A stretch of 64,000 nt of DNA from Corynebacterium sp. (lineage in GTDB: Bacteria > Actinomycetota > Actinomycetes > Mycobacteriales > Mycobacteriaceae): positions 1-64,000 of the forward strand of contig NZ_JAUNKC010000017.1 of the NCBI RefSeq assembly GCF_030532965.1. The letters run 5' to 3'. The position numbers were made by a program, and so were the translations under genes. Below are positions 1 through 8,531 of the stretch, piece after piece (position 1 is the first letter of the stretch; every line of letters starts with the position of its first letter). The notes below the pieces were generated by a model. That model ran no database searches and had not been told where the DNA came from. It worked only from the letters and a program-made list of their open reading frames with translations.

Positions 1-104
1 CTTTTGTTACGACACACCCGCCAAAACCCCAAAACCACAGGTCAAAAATTCACACCCATTTCCCCGGTGAGAAAACCTCCTTGTTTGTTTAAAGGAGTGT
101 GGGG

Positions 105-554
105 ATGAAACCTGAAGAGATTAGTCGGTTCAACGACATTGTGGATGCCATTGAAGACGGCACCCTGATGGATAACTACGACGCGTTTATTCGCACAGTC
201 CTCACCTTTATAAAAGACAAGGTGGTGCCGCTTGCCACCGACCCTGCACCAGTAGCCTCACTGGTGGAATGCGGCTTCGGTTTCCTTGACGGTGCTATAA
301 CTGCAAAGGCTTTAGAATCCGCATTCAGAAACTATGGGGATGCAACCGGCTACTGGGATCGCAGCCAACGTGACGACCGCGACGCGCGGATTATTCGTGT
401 GGTGTTTTTCCTATCGAATACGGACTTCCTCACCAACGTCACCCCCGACGACCAACAAGACTCACACATCGCTCACTTCGTGAACGCCCTCTATGAAATC
501 GATGGTGGGCTTGAGCTGTGTGAGAGATTTCTTGAGTGTCTGGAGCGCAGCTGA
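105..554 (+). CDS. hypothetical protein, 149 aa
   Basis: I do not recognise this protein. It is small, acidic and apparently soluble, with no signal peptide or membrane segment; a WDRSQRDDRDAR stretch lies mid-protein and the C-terminus is helical and leucine/cysteine rich. The ATG at 105 is preferred over the in-frame GTG two codons upstream because an AAAGGAG ribosome site ends 8 bases before it. Base composition resembles the rest of the chromosome and differs from the AT-rich SIR2 gene downstream. Its position beside a defence-type gene would fit an accessory or immunity-like role, but that is a guess from context only. Confidence 0.7.
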   Translation: MKPEEISRFNDIVDAIEDGTLMDNYDAFIRTVLTFIKDKVVPLATDPAPVASLVECGFGFLDGAITAKALESAFRNYGDATGYWDRSQRDDRDARIIRVVFFLSNTDFLTNVTPDDQQDSHIAHFVNALYEIDGGLELCERFLECLERS

Positions 555-884
555 CGTTTTAACGGAGTCTTCTCAGGATTGTGAACTGTACTGATCGTTA
601 GGGGAGGCTTCATCTGTAGTTGAAGCTGACGCTGGTTCCATGAAGAACTGAAATCATATGACAAAAGTAAACAAAACAGGCGGATAACTTTTCGTTTTCC
701 AACCTGAAGGAGATCGCTGCATTCATCAAACACTCTCAACGTGGTATCCGCTATTTCCCCACTCTCGTGGTTTGCTACGAAATGGAAAAGTAGAAGAATT
801 TTTTCTACACCTTACCCACGACAAAGCCTAGTGGAAAATCTTCAATCCCTAAATCGAGAAAACTTAACCAGATACAATAGAAGG
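555..884. other. AT-rich intergenic stretch before the SIR2 gene
   Basis: No convincing gene is seen. The SIR2 frame stays open back to a GTG at 741, so an N-terminal extension cannot be fully excluded. Small hairpins lie at 607-626 (GCTTCA/TGAAGC) and 790-808 (GTAGAA/TTCTAC). The composition turns AT-rich through this stretch, which may mark the left edge of transferred DNA. Confidence 0.4.
873..878 (+). promoter_or_regulatory. putative -10 box of the SIR2 gene
   Basis: TACAAT ends 6 bases before the ATG at 885, the spacing of a leaderless actinobacterial transcript. No clear -35 hexamer is visible. Confidence 0.4.
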
Positions 885-2585
885 ATGAGTGAAGTAACAA
901 TGCAGATTGCGGATGACTTTAAGAAATCGTTAGAAAAGTATACTAGGGAAAGTCCTTATATGCCCTACCTATTCCTTGGGAGCGGTCTTTCCAGAAGATA
1001 CTTAGGGCTCCCCGATTGGGGAGGCCTTCTAAAACTATTCTCTGATGAACTGGGCAAAGACTTTGACTATTTGACCGCGTCACATGATAACGATCTCCCT
1101 ACAGTAGCGTCCGTCATCGCAGAGGAATTTCATGATTTTTGGTGGCATACGGAGAAGTATTCTGAACAGAAAAACAAATATCGGGGAAAAATAAAAGGGA
1201 AATCTGGAGCCCTTAAAGTTGCGGTTTCCGAATATATCAAGCAGAAGAGTCAGTTAAAAGCGGGAGTTCCAGGTGTCGATGCCAGTGATATGGCTGAGGA
1301 GCTGCGGATCCTTTCGAAAGTATCCGTAGATGGCATTATTACCACAAATTACGACTCGCTTTGTGAGCAGATTTTTCCCGAATTCAGACCATACATCGGA
1401 CAGCAGGAACTTCTACTGGGGGACGCTCAATTCATTGCTGAGATTTATAAGATTCACGGCTGCATAAGTGATGCTAATAGTTTAATACTTACGGATGCGG
1501 ATTATAAGGAATTTGAAAGAGGAAATGCTTATCTAGCTGCTAAATTATTGACTATTTTTGCTGAAAACCCAATCATATTCGTTGGATACAGCATGAATGA
1601 TAAGTATCTTAACGAAATCATAGAGAGTATTTCGCTAGCAGTCGATGACAAAAAAATCAATACCTTAAGTACACGTTTTTATTTAGTTGAATGGAACGAT
1701 GATCCTGACAGCGTTCCGGTGATGGAGACATGTTCGTTGGAAAGGGGAGGTAAACGATTTCCTGTTACGCGTATCTATACGCATAGTTTTAAATGGATCT
1801 GGGAAGTTCTAGCAAGTTTGGAGAGGAGTTTTTCAGGGCCGTTGCTTCGACAGCTGAGAGAAAAGCTGTATGACATTGTAACGATTCTGAATGATGAGCC
1901 AAATCGAGAAAAAGTAATTGCTTTGCCTTTAGAATCGCCTGAAGCTAAGGGGCAGAAAGTTGTTTTCGGACTTGGTGAGTTTAAAGGAATTGACACTTCA
2001 CAGGCAATGACTATTACAGAGAAGATTCTCGAAACTGACGACTTGGTAATGGATGTGTTAGAGAAAGCTCCTCAGCCCATGGAATCGAGTAACATTTTAG
2101 ATTACGGTATAGTCAAGCATATTAAAGCGCGGAGCAATCAATACCTTCCTACCTGGAAATACTTGCAAAAAAGTGGACGTATTTCAGCTGATGGGGTGGT
2201 TAACTTTTCGGGATTAAATCCTGTAATTGAGGCTCTTGCCAACAATAAAATTACCCTGAAATTGGATTCATACATTCGACTTTGTGGAGAATTCAAAGGT
2301 TCACTTCCTAAAATCGAAAATAAAGAAAGTGATTTCAATAGGGACCCAGAATTGGTGAATAAGTTACTTGAATCGGAATTTAAAAGTTATTTTTTGGTTG
2401 AATCATTAATGTGGTTGGTTTACTTAAGATTGATTGATTCTCAGGATTTTATTGAGGTAGTACACAAGATTTTGCCTGATTTAGAGAGGACTCATCGTGC
2501 TAAACTCGCGTGTGTCTATGATAGGTTAGTTTATTCATCAACTCCGATTACCGAATTTTTCTCTATCAAAAATAAAGGTCATTAG
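885..2585 (+). CDS. SIR2-domain protein, probable NADase-type defence effector
   Basis: About 566 aa. Residues ~25-290 look like a SIR2 Rossmann domain: an LGSGLSRRY loop near residue 32, DGIITTNYDSL near 150-158 and KIHGC with the likely catalytic His191, then IFVGYSMNDKYL. SIR2 domains of this kind occur in bacterial anti-phage systems, where they destroy NAD+ to abort infection; that activity is inferred here. The C-terminal ~270 aa are unrecognised and could be a sensor or regulatory part. The start at 885 is chosen because a -10-like TACAAT lies just upstream; the frame is open to a GTG at 741. The gene is clearly AT-richer than its neighbours, which suggests recent transfer. It converges on the truncated paralog at 2566-3096 and overlaps the end of that open frame. 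Confidence 0.75.
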   Translation: MSEVTMQIADDFKKSLEKYTRESPYMPYLFLGSGLSRRYLGLPDWGGLLKLFSDELGKDFDYLTASHDNDLPTVASVIAEEFHDFWWHTEKYSEQKNKYRGKIKGKSGALKVAVSEYIKQKSQLKAGVPGVDASDMAEELRILSKVSVDGIITTNYDSLCEQIFPEFRPYIGQQELLLGDAQFIAEIYKIHGCISDANSLILTDADYKEFERGNAYLAAKLLTIFAENPIIFVGYSMNDKYLNEIIESISLAVDDKKINTLSTRFYLVEWNDDPDSVPVMETCSLERGGKRFPVTRIYTHSFKWIWEVLASLERSFSGPLLRQLREKLYDIVTILNDEPNREKVIALPLESPEAKGQKVVFGLGEFKGIDTSQAMTITEKILETDDLVMDVLEKAPQPMESSNILDYGIVKHIKARSNQYLPTWKYLQKSGRISADGVVNFSGLNPVIEALANNKITLKLDSYIRLCGEFKGSLPKIENKESDFNRDPELVNKLLESEFKSYFLVESLMWLVYLRLIDSQDFIEVVHKILPDLERTHRAKLACVYDRLVYSSTPITEFFSIKNKGH

Positions 2586-3096
2586 GCCTAAAGATTGGAG
2601 TAAAAATAATAATCAAGATAAATGGAAAAACTGGGGCAAAGGGAAAATCATAAGTGAACTTCGGTGATAATCGGGCGGCGGCGAAAATACGGGTAACCTC
2701 CTCTAAAAAATTCGGCAACACTTCCCGCGCCGTGTCTTCTAACTGAAACGCCAGCTTGTAGATGCGGTTACGCACTCGTTCTGGGGAAGTTTCCGCTTTT
2801 CGACGCGCCCACCACACAACCGGAACAAGATCACCGGAGTGATGCGCAATGCGGGGGTCAATGCGGGTCAGCCGGTTGGGGAGACGCGGTGGTTGCTCGG
2901 TAATAAACCCCACCAAAGATTCTGATTCCTTCACAAACCCAACGGCTCCCAGCACCTGTGTTTCCACCGCAACGAGATGGTGGGGGACAATCCTTATCAC
3001 CGGCATGCGAAGGCTTAAAGACGTAGTGAAGGCGACAGCGTGCACCGGCTTGGCTAGGCAATCATGGGATGCGGATACTCGTGGCAACGCATTCAT
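2566..3096 (-). pseudogene. N-terminal fragment of a giant array paralog
   Basis: The first ~148 residues match the N-terminal module of the array family: the WARRKAE motif and the LPNFLEEVTRIFAAA motif are both present. After about position 2676 the homology stops and the frame runs into AT-rich DNA shared with the 3' end of the SIR2 gene, giving an unrelated hydrophobic tail. So this is the 5' remnant of a gene cut off at the junction with the SIR2 segment. Its ATG (3094-3096) overlaps the TGA of the paralog at 3093-5837 as ATGA, so translation was probably coupled. A functional product is unlikely. Confidence 0.7.
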
Positions 3097-5837
3097 AGTG
3101 CAGTCTCTTCAGAAGGACCTAGCTGCTCATAGAGGAACCGCAACGGTGGAGGAATCGAATCAAGGTGGGGAAGTTTAACGTTTGCCCCAGGCAGCCATCG
3201 GGTTCCCGGTATCATTCCGGCAATGGCGGCAGCCAAGGTTTCGTCACCTTCGGCAAAGTCGAGGATGGCCAGCGGATTCTTCAAAAACTTGGCGGCTTGA
3301 CCGGTGGTGCAGGAACGCATCTTGGACGAAACCTTCTCGTTGCGGACGCGAAGGTGGTGAAAACCTGACACGGGCAGGGAATTGAGGGCATGGAAATCGC
3401 CTGCACCTGTGTACGGTGGGAAAAACTCGGCGTTGGTGGTGGCGTCGAAAAGCGTAGCCGTGCGGCCGAAACGATCTTTGCGGATCAACCACACTGGGGT
3501 GCCGCCATGGGCATCGGTGTGGCCGGGTATCGGGACCACGCCGAAAGGTTCACCAGTAAAGCAGAAGGCGCCCAGTGGCGTAATGCACCAATTTTTGCCG
3601 GGCTCAGAATTGCTGGTGAAGCAGAAATTATAGTGCAGACCAGCATCAACACCCAGCGGGGAATCTTCGGTGGTGTCAGTTGCTGGCACCACGAAACTTT
3701 CCGAGAAATCCAGCTCGGCGTCCTCCGGCAGGAACCCGAAAGCGTCTTCTGGCAGCGGCACACCTGGAAGCGTACCGGCGCGCAACTGGGCATTGAACTG
3801 CGCGGTGGTCAAAGTTTTAGTGCCGGGGAGTACAAAGACGATGTCTTCGTCATCCTCCCACGACTGCACATACACCGGCCCCACACCGATGTGTGCGCCC
3901 AGCTCAAACTCGGGCACTGGGGTGCCAGGGGCGATGGAGGTGGTGACAAGGTGCGGGACACCGTCGATCGTGAGGGGATAATCCCCCTCGTAACAAAACT
4001 CTTCCGCGTAAATAGGGCGCGGAATTCCCTCGGAAAGCCACATCGACCGTGATGCGATGGTGTGGCGGTCTTCAAAAATAATGAAAACATCATCATCGGT
4101 GAGTGAAACCTGATAAACCTCCGGGTTTTCGGTTGTGTGGAAAATGCGTTCGTGGGTTCCATTAATCAGATAAAAATGCCCATCATCTTCAATAAACACC
4201 TCGGGGAAATGCCCCAAAACCGACTGATTCTTGCCATGGGTGAAAGGGCCCAGAATCTTTTCAAACGTGGGCCACGAGTATTCCACAATCGTTCCGCGCC
4301 TGATCTGTTCGGCCAGCTCCGCAGCGGGATCGACCCCCATGATCCCCGCACACGCGTCCGGGTTGATCGCCTCAAGACGCGGATCTTGGCGAAGATTCTC
4401 GAAACAGGCAAGCTCTTCGTCCAAAGCAATCCAAGTCGAAAACGAACCGGCCGCTGCACGCTGCTGGTCGTTGACACGATCAAGCCAGCGGGCCACCAAC
4501 ACCCGGGTGGCAGGGGTATCGAAAAGGGCATCGAATACGCGCCACCGACCGCACCTAGTGACGGAATCAAGAAGCTGCTGCTCAAGATCCGAACATGCGA
4601 CAAGATGGCTCAGATCGCGGTGGTGATTGTCCTCCCACGCACCAAGATCAAAGTGTGTGAAAGCACTGGGGTCTTCGATGCGGGTACGCACCCTAACACC
4701 CAACTCGCACAATACATCCGCGAAATCAGGGTGAAACCTGTACTTATCCTCAGACCACAGGGATTCGACCCCAATAGTGATTGTTAGTCCCTCTAATGCT
4801 GTGCCGGTTTCCAGCAAAGCCTCCAGACACTGCTTATCGGTTTTGCTAAAGAACTTTGTGTGCCCCGCACAATCAACCACAGTGCTGAACCAGCGGCGCA
4901 ATCGATTTGGATCGTCGCACAAAACCTCCCACAGTCCAGACTTGTCAAGCATGTGAAAATAATCAACGAATTGCCACTTCGGCGGGATGACCGTGAGCAG
5001 GATTTCCACACTTTCAGGGTGCTTGCGTATAGCTTTAGGCAGTACCCGAGCGATGCTTTCAAGCGGGCCCGCGGCAGTGTCGGCATAAGCTGGGGTGCGC
5101 AAGTATGCGGCAACGAAGTCCACGTCAGCGTCAGCACATCCCTTGCCGCACTGCGTGCTTACATGATGCAGGTCGGCGAAAGCCTCCTCATACAGGCTCA
5201 CCCCCGCATACGCCTGAGCAAGGAGAAGCTCGCCGAAAAACTGGCACCTATACTGCGGCGACAAGCCCCGCGCGGCGCTGCGGGCTTCATGCGACAAAGT
5301 GGCGGCGTCGATAAGCCCAAGGGCCGCAAACTCGCGGATTACATGGATGGTGTCGGGGGTGCGGCAAAGCCCGCGTTCAACGTCACGTGCTCGGCTGAAA
5401 AAGCGTTGCGCACATTCAAAGTTGCGGGTAGCGACGAAGATCCGTGCGACCTTGTCTAGGAAAAACTCACACAGCTTCGGGGCGGTTTCGCGCAGGCCGT
5501 CTGCGGTTTTCTCCGCCCAAACACTGATTTTTTCGGGATCAACCTTCGCTTGTCGACGCGCCCACCGTAGCCGCGCCACAAGCCCGCGGGCGCGGTACGC
5601 ATGCTGGGGGCTGTGCAAGAGCGTTCTTTCGAAAAAACCCAAGCCACGCGGTGCCGTAAACCCACAAAAGGACTGCCCAGTTGCAGATAAACCGCACATG
5701 CCCAACGCCTCCACTTCGCTATCGACGATGGGTTCTGGGCACAGCCGAACAATCGGATGGGAAAGCGCAGGTGATCGGCGGGAAACCGCGACGAGAGGGA
5801 CATCCGTGGGGTGAGGGGATAAGCGCGGAGTAATCAT
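3093..5837 (-). CDS. array paralog, N-terminal and beta modules only (914 aa)
   Basis: Member of the giant paralog family, lacking the C-terminal helical and winged-helix modules. Seen in order: N-terminal module (residues 1 to ~285, with RLRWARRQAK and a diverged FFLDKVARIF), second helical segment (~286-500, with the NHHRDLSHL motif), then the beta-rich module from AAELAEQIRRGTIVEY (~505) to the conserved end NPLAILDFAEGDETLAAAIAG and the last residues FLYEQL. It stops at the same boundary (LYE) as the copy at 13750-15630, so it may be a genuine two-module form rather than a random truncation. It is among the most diverged copies. No catalytic motif or P-loop is recognised, so the molecular function is unknown. 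The 124 bases upstream are duplicated at ~7064. Confidence 0.75.
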   Translation of the reverse strand: MITPRLSPHPTDVPLVAVSRRSPALSHPIVRLCPEPIVDSEVEALGMCGLSATGQSFCGFTAPRGLGFFERTLLHSPQHAYRARGLVARLRWARRQAKVDPEKISVWAEKTADGLRETAPKLCEFFLDKVARIFVATRNFECAQRFFSRARDVERGLCRTPDTIHVIREFAALGLIDAATLSHEARSAARGLSPQYRCQFFGELLLAQAYAGVSLYEEAFADLHHVSTQCGKGCADADVDFVAAYLRTPAYADTAAGPLESIARVLPKAIRKHPESVEILLTVIPPKWQFVDYFHMLDKSGLWEVLCDDPNRLRRWFSTVVDCAGHTKFFSKTDKQCLEALLETGTALEGLTITIGVESLWSEDKYRFHPDFADVLCELGVRVRTRIEDPSAFTHFDLGAWEDNHHRDLSHLVACSDLEQQLLDSVTRCGRWRVFDALFDTPATRVLVARWLDRVNDQQRAAAGSFSTWIALDEELACFENLRQDPRLEAINPDACAGIMGVDPAAELAEQIRRGTIVEYSWPTFEKILGPFTHGKNQSVLGHFPEVFIEDDGHFYLINGTHERIFHTTENPEVYQVSLTDDDVFIIFEDRHTIASRSMWLSEGIPRPIYAEEFCYEGDYPLTIDGVPHLVTTSIAPGTPVPEFELGAHIGVGPVYVQSWEDDEDIVFVLPGTKTLTTAQFNAQLRAGTLPGVPLPEDAFGFLPEDAELDFSESFVVPATDTTEDSPLGVDAGLHYNFCFTSNSEPGKNWCITPLGAFCFTGEPFGVVPIPGHTDAHGGTPVWLIRKDRFGRTATLFDATTNAEFFPPYTGAGDFHALNSLPVSGFHHLRVRNEKVSSKMRSCTTGQAAKFLKNPLAILDFAEGDETLAAAIAGMIPGTRWLPGANVKLPHLDSIPPPLRFLYEQLGPSEETAL

Positions 5838-5955
5838 GGTGAGGGGCGAGATGAGGGCGGTTGGTTAGTGCAGATCAACAAAATTGTAGCGAGCAATAAT
5901 CACCCATGTGTGCGATTTGCGAGGAATAACGTGCCGCCGCTGCTACGCAGGCTCA
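5832..5955. repeat. 5' flank of paralog, direct repeat copy A
   Basis: Covers the start codon of the 914-aa paralog and ~115 bases upstream. It aligns with 7064-7170 over its length, for example TTGGTTAGTGCAGATCAACA here against TCGGTTAGTACAGGTCAACA there, with further matches at AATCACCCA and TGCGATTTG. It probably holds the promoter of the minus-strand gene. Confidence 0.6.
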
Positions 5956-6006
5956 ACGGGTATTTTCTACCTGGAGCACTACGGGAAGGTGCGATGGGGC
6001 GGCCTA

Positions 6007-6037
6007 GTTTGGCGTCGAAAAGCACATGACGCCAAAC
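6007..6037. other. perfect 10-bp hairpin with GAAAAGCACAT loop
   Basis: Arms GTTTGGCGTC and GACGCCAAAC are perfectly complementary around an 11-base loop. There is no T-run, so it is not a classical terminator for either strand. The loop resembles that of the hairpin at 46066-46093. Confidence 0.6.
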
Positions 6038-6138
6038 CGTGCGCACAAAAGTGGGGAATCCTTAAAGTAAGTCAGGTTCACCAGGGATAACCTGGCTAAT
6101 CTCAAGGGGTGTGGCAATCCTCAGCGATCGTTGGAGTC

Positions 6139-6786
6139 TTATCCTCCCTGTGACAAAGCGTCGAAGTCAGTTTTCGCCAGAGTATTACAATCGGAGCCGA
6201 ACGGGGTTGCGTAGTAGTATTCCACACCAGAAATTGGCATCTCAGGGTACTGAAACTCACGGATAAAAATGGTCAGGGAGCGGTAGGCACCTTCCCCTAT
6301 TTGTTCCTCCCAGCAAAGCTGATGCTCTTTCATTTGCTGCCCATCTTCAGTTTGAAGGAGGAGTGGGTTCGGAATGCTGGTGATTTCCGCATACTTCATG
6401 CCATTGATCTCCCCAAAAGCGCGATCTTCACCCAATGTAGTGCGAACCTTCTCAAGGATCTGTTCGTATGTGACATGGGGATAATTACCCATCCACCTGT
6501 GAATTTCTGGCTCATATTGCCGCAAATGTGGAAATGCTTCAATGACTGATGGGTCGTATTCGTTGAAGGAATGACGATGAATATCGACTGCGCCTTCGGG
6601 AGCTTGCAACCCCAAAAATCCCACGTCGGTATCCGCCAGAGGTGTCTTATTTTCCACCGAAGTTTTTGGTACAGGGATCGAATGGGACGTTGTGGGGGCG
6701 GCTTCTGTCGTTTTGGGTGTATCAGAATTCGAGCAACCCGCAAGAACCAAGGAGCAGGCGGTTAAAGCAAGTAATTGCTTCTTCAT
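6139..6786 (-). CDS. putative lipoprotein, 215 aa
   Basis: The protein starts with a lysine-rich signal peptide ending in a VLAGC lipobox, so it should be exported and lipid-anchored at the outer face of the membrane. A Thr/Ser/Pro-rich linker follows, then a ~160-aa globular part with two cysteines (LCWEE and GSDCN) that may form a disulphide. I do not recognise the family. The ATG at 6786 is chosen over the GTG at 6795 because GAGGA lies 10 bases upstream of the ATG and too close to the GTG. The gene stands alone between two array members, flanked by the duplicated 5' regions, so it may have been placed there by recombination. Confidence 0.75.
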   Translation of the reverse strand: MKKQLLALTACSLVLAGCSNSDTPKTTEAAPTTSHSIPVPKTSVENKTPLADTDVGFLGLQAPEGAVDIHRHSFNEYDPSVIEAFPHLRQYEPEIHRWMGNYPHVTYEQILEKVRTTLGEDRAFGEINGMKYAEITSIPNPLLLQTEDGQQMKEHQLCWEEQIGEGAYRSLTIFIREFQYPEMPISGVEYYYATPFGSDCNTLAKTDFDALSQGG

Positions 6787-7189
6787 AACAATCACGTCCT
6801 CAAAAATATGGCGGTCTTATTTCAAAAGCTTAGAGGGTTTAGTGGCGGGGTGGGGTTGTTTTGAATAGGTGATGCGACGAGTGTGAATCGTCCCTGCTAG
6901 TCGGCGAGATTGCGTGTTTGAAGAGGGGGATAAAACCGAGGGCGCCGCGCGATTGTAGGGAAAGAATCTGCGATCGTGTTGATTAACAGTGGTGTTTATT
7001 GGAGTGGGCGGGCTCTTTATGCCCTATCGCAAACCCAGTATGATTCAGTGATCAGCGCAGGTCAATCATAGTGAGGGAAACTAAAGGTGGTCGGTTAGTA
7101 CAGGTCAACAAATTTGTCGCGTAATCACCCAAGTTTGCGATTTGTTATGGAAAACGTGAACCCGCTGCCATGTCACACGGGCTTAGGAC
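6787..7189. other. intergenic region with remnant of a deleted paralog
   Basis: About 400 bases without an intact gene. The left part should carry the lipoprotein promoter (minus strand). At 7064-7170 lies a copy of the upstream region and start codon of an array paralog, but the reading frame from that ATG stops after five codons (MIDLR). The body of that paralog is gone. Confidence 0.55.
7064..7170. repeat. 5' flank of a lost paralog, direct repeat copy B
   Basis: Aligns with 5832-5955, including the minus-strand start codon (ATG at 7067-7069). Copies A and B lie in the same orientation ~1.2 kb apart and bracket the lipoprotein gene. Confidence 0.6.
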
Positions 7190-8341
7190 TCAAGGGGAGG
7201 GGGAGCGCTGGGGTTCGCCAGATCGCAAGTACTCAAGGAGCTCACGGGGGTTAGTCTCATGGGTAGAGTAAGAGATTTCGTGGCTGTTTACAGCAATTCC
7301 CGCTTCAATCTGATCCGCAACCGCGCGTGCTGCCGGAGTACCCGGGGAAACCACCTGCGCCAGGCAGGTAAGCACAGGAAGCCGATCCTGCCACGAGCAT
7401 GCGGATACTTCATTACCGTCTTGAATATGAGCGAAAATCAGCTGGGCAAGCTGCGGATACATCGAGCGGGGGATCTGGTCTAGCCACTCATCTTCACAAC
7501 GAATCCACGGCTGACCCCAACGCCTAGCCCACACAGCCCGCAAACTTTTCATGGAGGGGCCCTTCACATGAAAAAGCGGGTGCCACGATTCGGCAAAGAA
7601 AAAGCTAGGGAGCTCCAACGTGAAAACACTAGTGGAAACATTTATATACTCAGTCACTGCCTTATGAAACGCGGTGACATTCCGCTTGCTTATTCCCGCA
7701 GGCGGGCGCGTGTGTGGTTTGCCCAGAAAATGGGTTTCAAAAATACGCACCCACACGCTCTTAGGCAGGGGAGTGAATAATGCTGCTTCCTGCGCTTTCT
7801 TCTGAAGCAATTCCCCAAACGGATTCTTGGTGGGATGGTTCGCGGGGGATCGCTTCTCGTGCCAGATAAGGATCTGGTCAAGGGCGTAGCGGAACTTATC
7901 AGCGGGCACAAACAAATCCTCAACCCGGCATGCAACCGGTGGTGTGGTGGTCAGGGCAGGATTCCACAACAAGTTTTGCTCATTATACAAATAGTGCACA
8001 AGGGAATAATCCTCCCAATGCTCCTGTACATGCGGGTAGGGTGAGTGCGCAGTGATCGGGGTTTGACGCCACGTACCCAACACACCATAAGTGGCACACC
8101 ACGAAAGAAACCCGTGCCAACGCTGCACCACATTAAGTGGAAGATGCGCACGCGAAAGCGCTGCTAGCCACAGTTTTTCGCGGCCAATGGTATCCACAAA
8201 ATCCCAATCGCTGAAATCAGCGGCACCTTCTACCAGCGGGTGGGCAAGCGCCACCGCCACCCGGTGAACTGCTGCAACAAACTCGGCGTCAGAACCATCC
8301 GATGCTAACCGTGGCCGTTGGGGAATACTCAATGCACTCAT
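7190..8341 (-). CDS. array paralog, free-standing C-terminal helical module (383 aa)
   Basis: Matches residues ~915-1310 of the full-length paralogs. The typical motifs appear in order: TIGREKLWLAALS, FLSWCATYGVLGTWR, LWNPALTT, DLFVPADKF, ILIWHEKR, a diverged GPSMKSLRAVWARRWGQPWI, and the tail LLEYLRSG. It ends just before the winged-helix domain, which is missing. The ATG lies 13 bases after the stop of a leftover beta-module tail (8354-8531), so this looks like the second half of a split gene whose first half is at 8503-9987. The ATG falls at the natural module boundary, so the split form could once have worked as two subunits. It may now be a decaying fragment. Confidence 0.65.
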   Translation of the reverse strand: MSALSIPQRPRLASDGSDAEFVAAVHRVAVALAHPLVEGAADFSDWDFVDTIGREKLWLAALSRAHLPLNVVQRWHGFLSWCATYGVLGTWRQTPITAHSPYPHVQEHWEDYSLVHYLYNEQNLLWNPALTTTPPVACRVEDLFVPADKFRYALDQILIWHEKRSPANHPTKNPFGELLQKKAQEAALFTPLPKSVWVRIFETHFLGKPHTRPPAGISKRNVTAFHKAVTEYINVSTSVFTLELPSFFFAESWHPLFHVKGPSMKSLRAVWARRWGQPWIRCEDEWLDQIPRSMYPQLAQLIFAHIQDGNEVSACSWQDRLPVLTCLAQVVSPGTPAARAVADQIEAGIAVNSHEISYSTHETNPRELLEYLRSGEPQRSPSP

Positions 8342-8353
8342 AGTGGTCGAAGA

Positions 8354-8531
8354 TCAATCGTCGTAGAGGTGAGCCAAGAAGTCGGGCACCGACTCATAGT
8401 AAGGCAACGCACAATTTGAATGGGAGATTTCGCGAATATCCGCGATCATTCCCGCAATCGCAGCAGCAAGAACCTTGTCCTGTTCAGCAAAATTGAGAAT
8501 ACTCAACGGATCATTAACCAATTGTGCTTCC
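8354..8531 (-). pseudogene. beta-module tail remnant, out of frame
   Basis: Translating this stretch gives AQLVNDPLSILNFAEQDK, then AAAIAGMIADI and a final FLAHLYDD before TGA. This is the conserved end of the beta module. It lies in a different frame from the 494-aa open frame that overlaps its upstream end, so it is no longer translated with it. Confidence 0.7.

Noticed and set aside
491..739. 82-aa minus-strand open frame left of the SIR2 gene
   Set aside because: No ribosome site, no recognisable motif, overlaps the end of a better-supported gene.
3165..5814. Many plus-strand open frames (up to ~220 aa) opposite the array genes
   Set aside because: They mirror the codon pattern of the conserved minus-strand proteins, lack ribosome sites and recur opposite each paralog.
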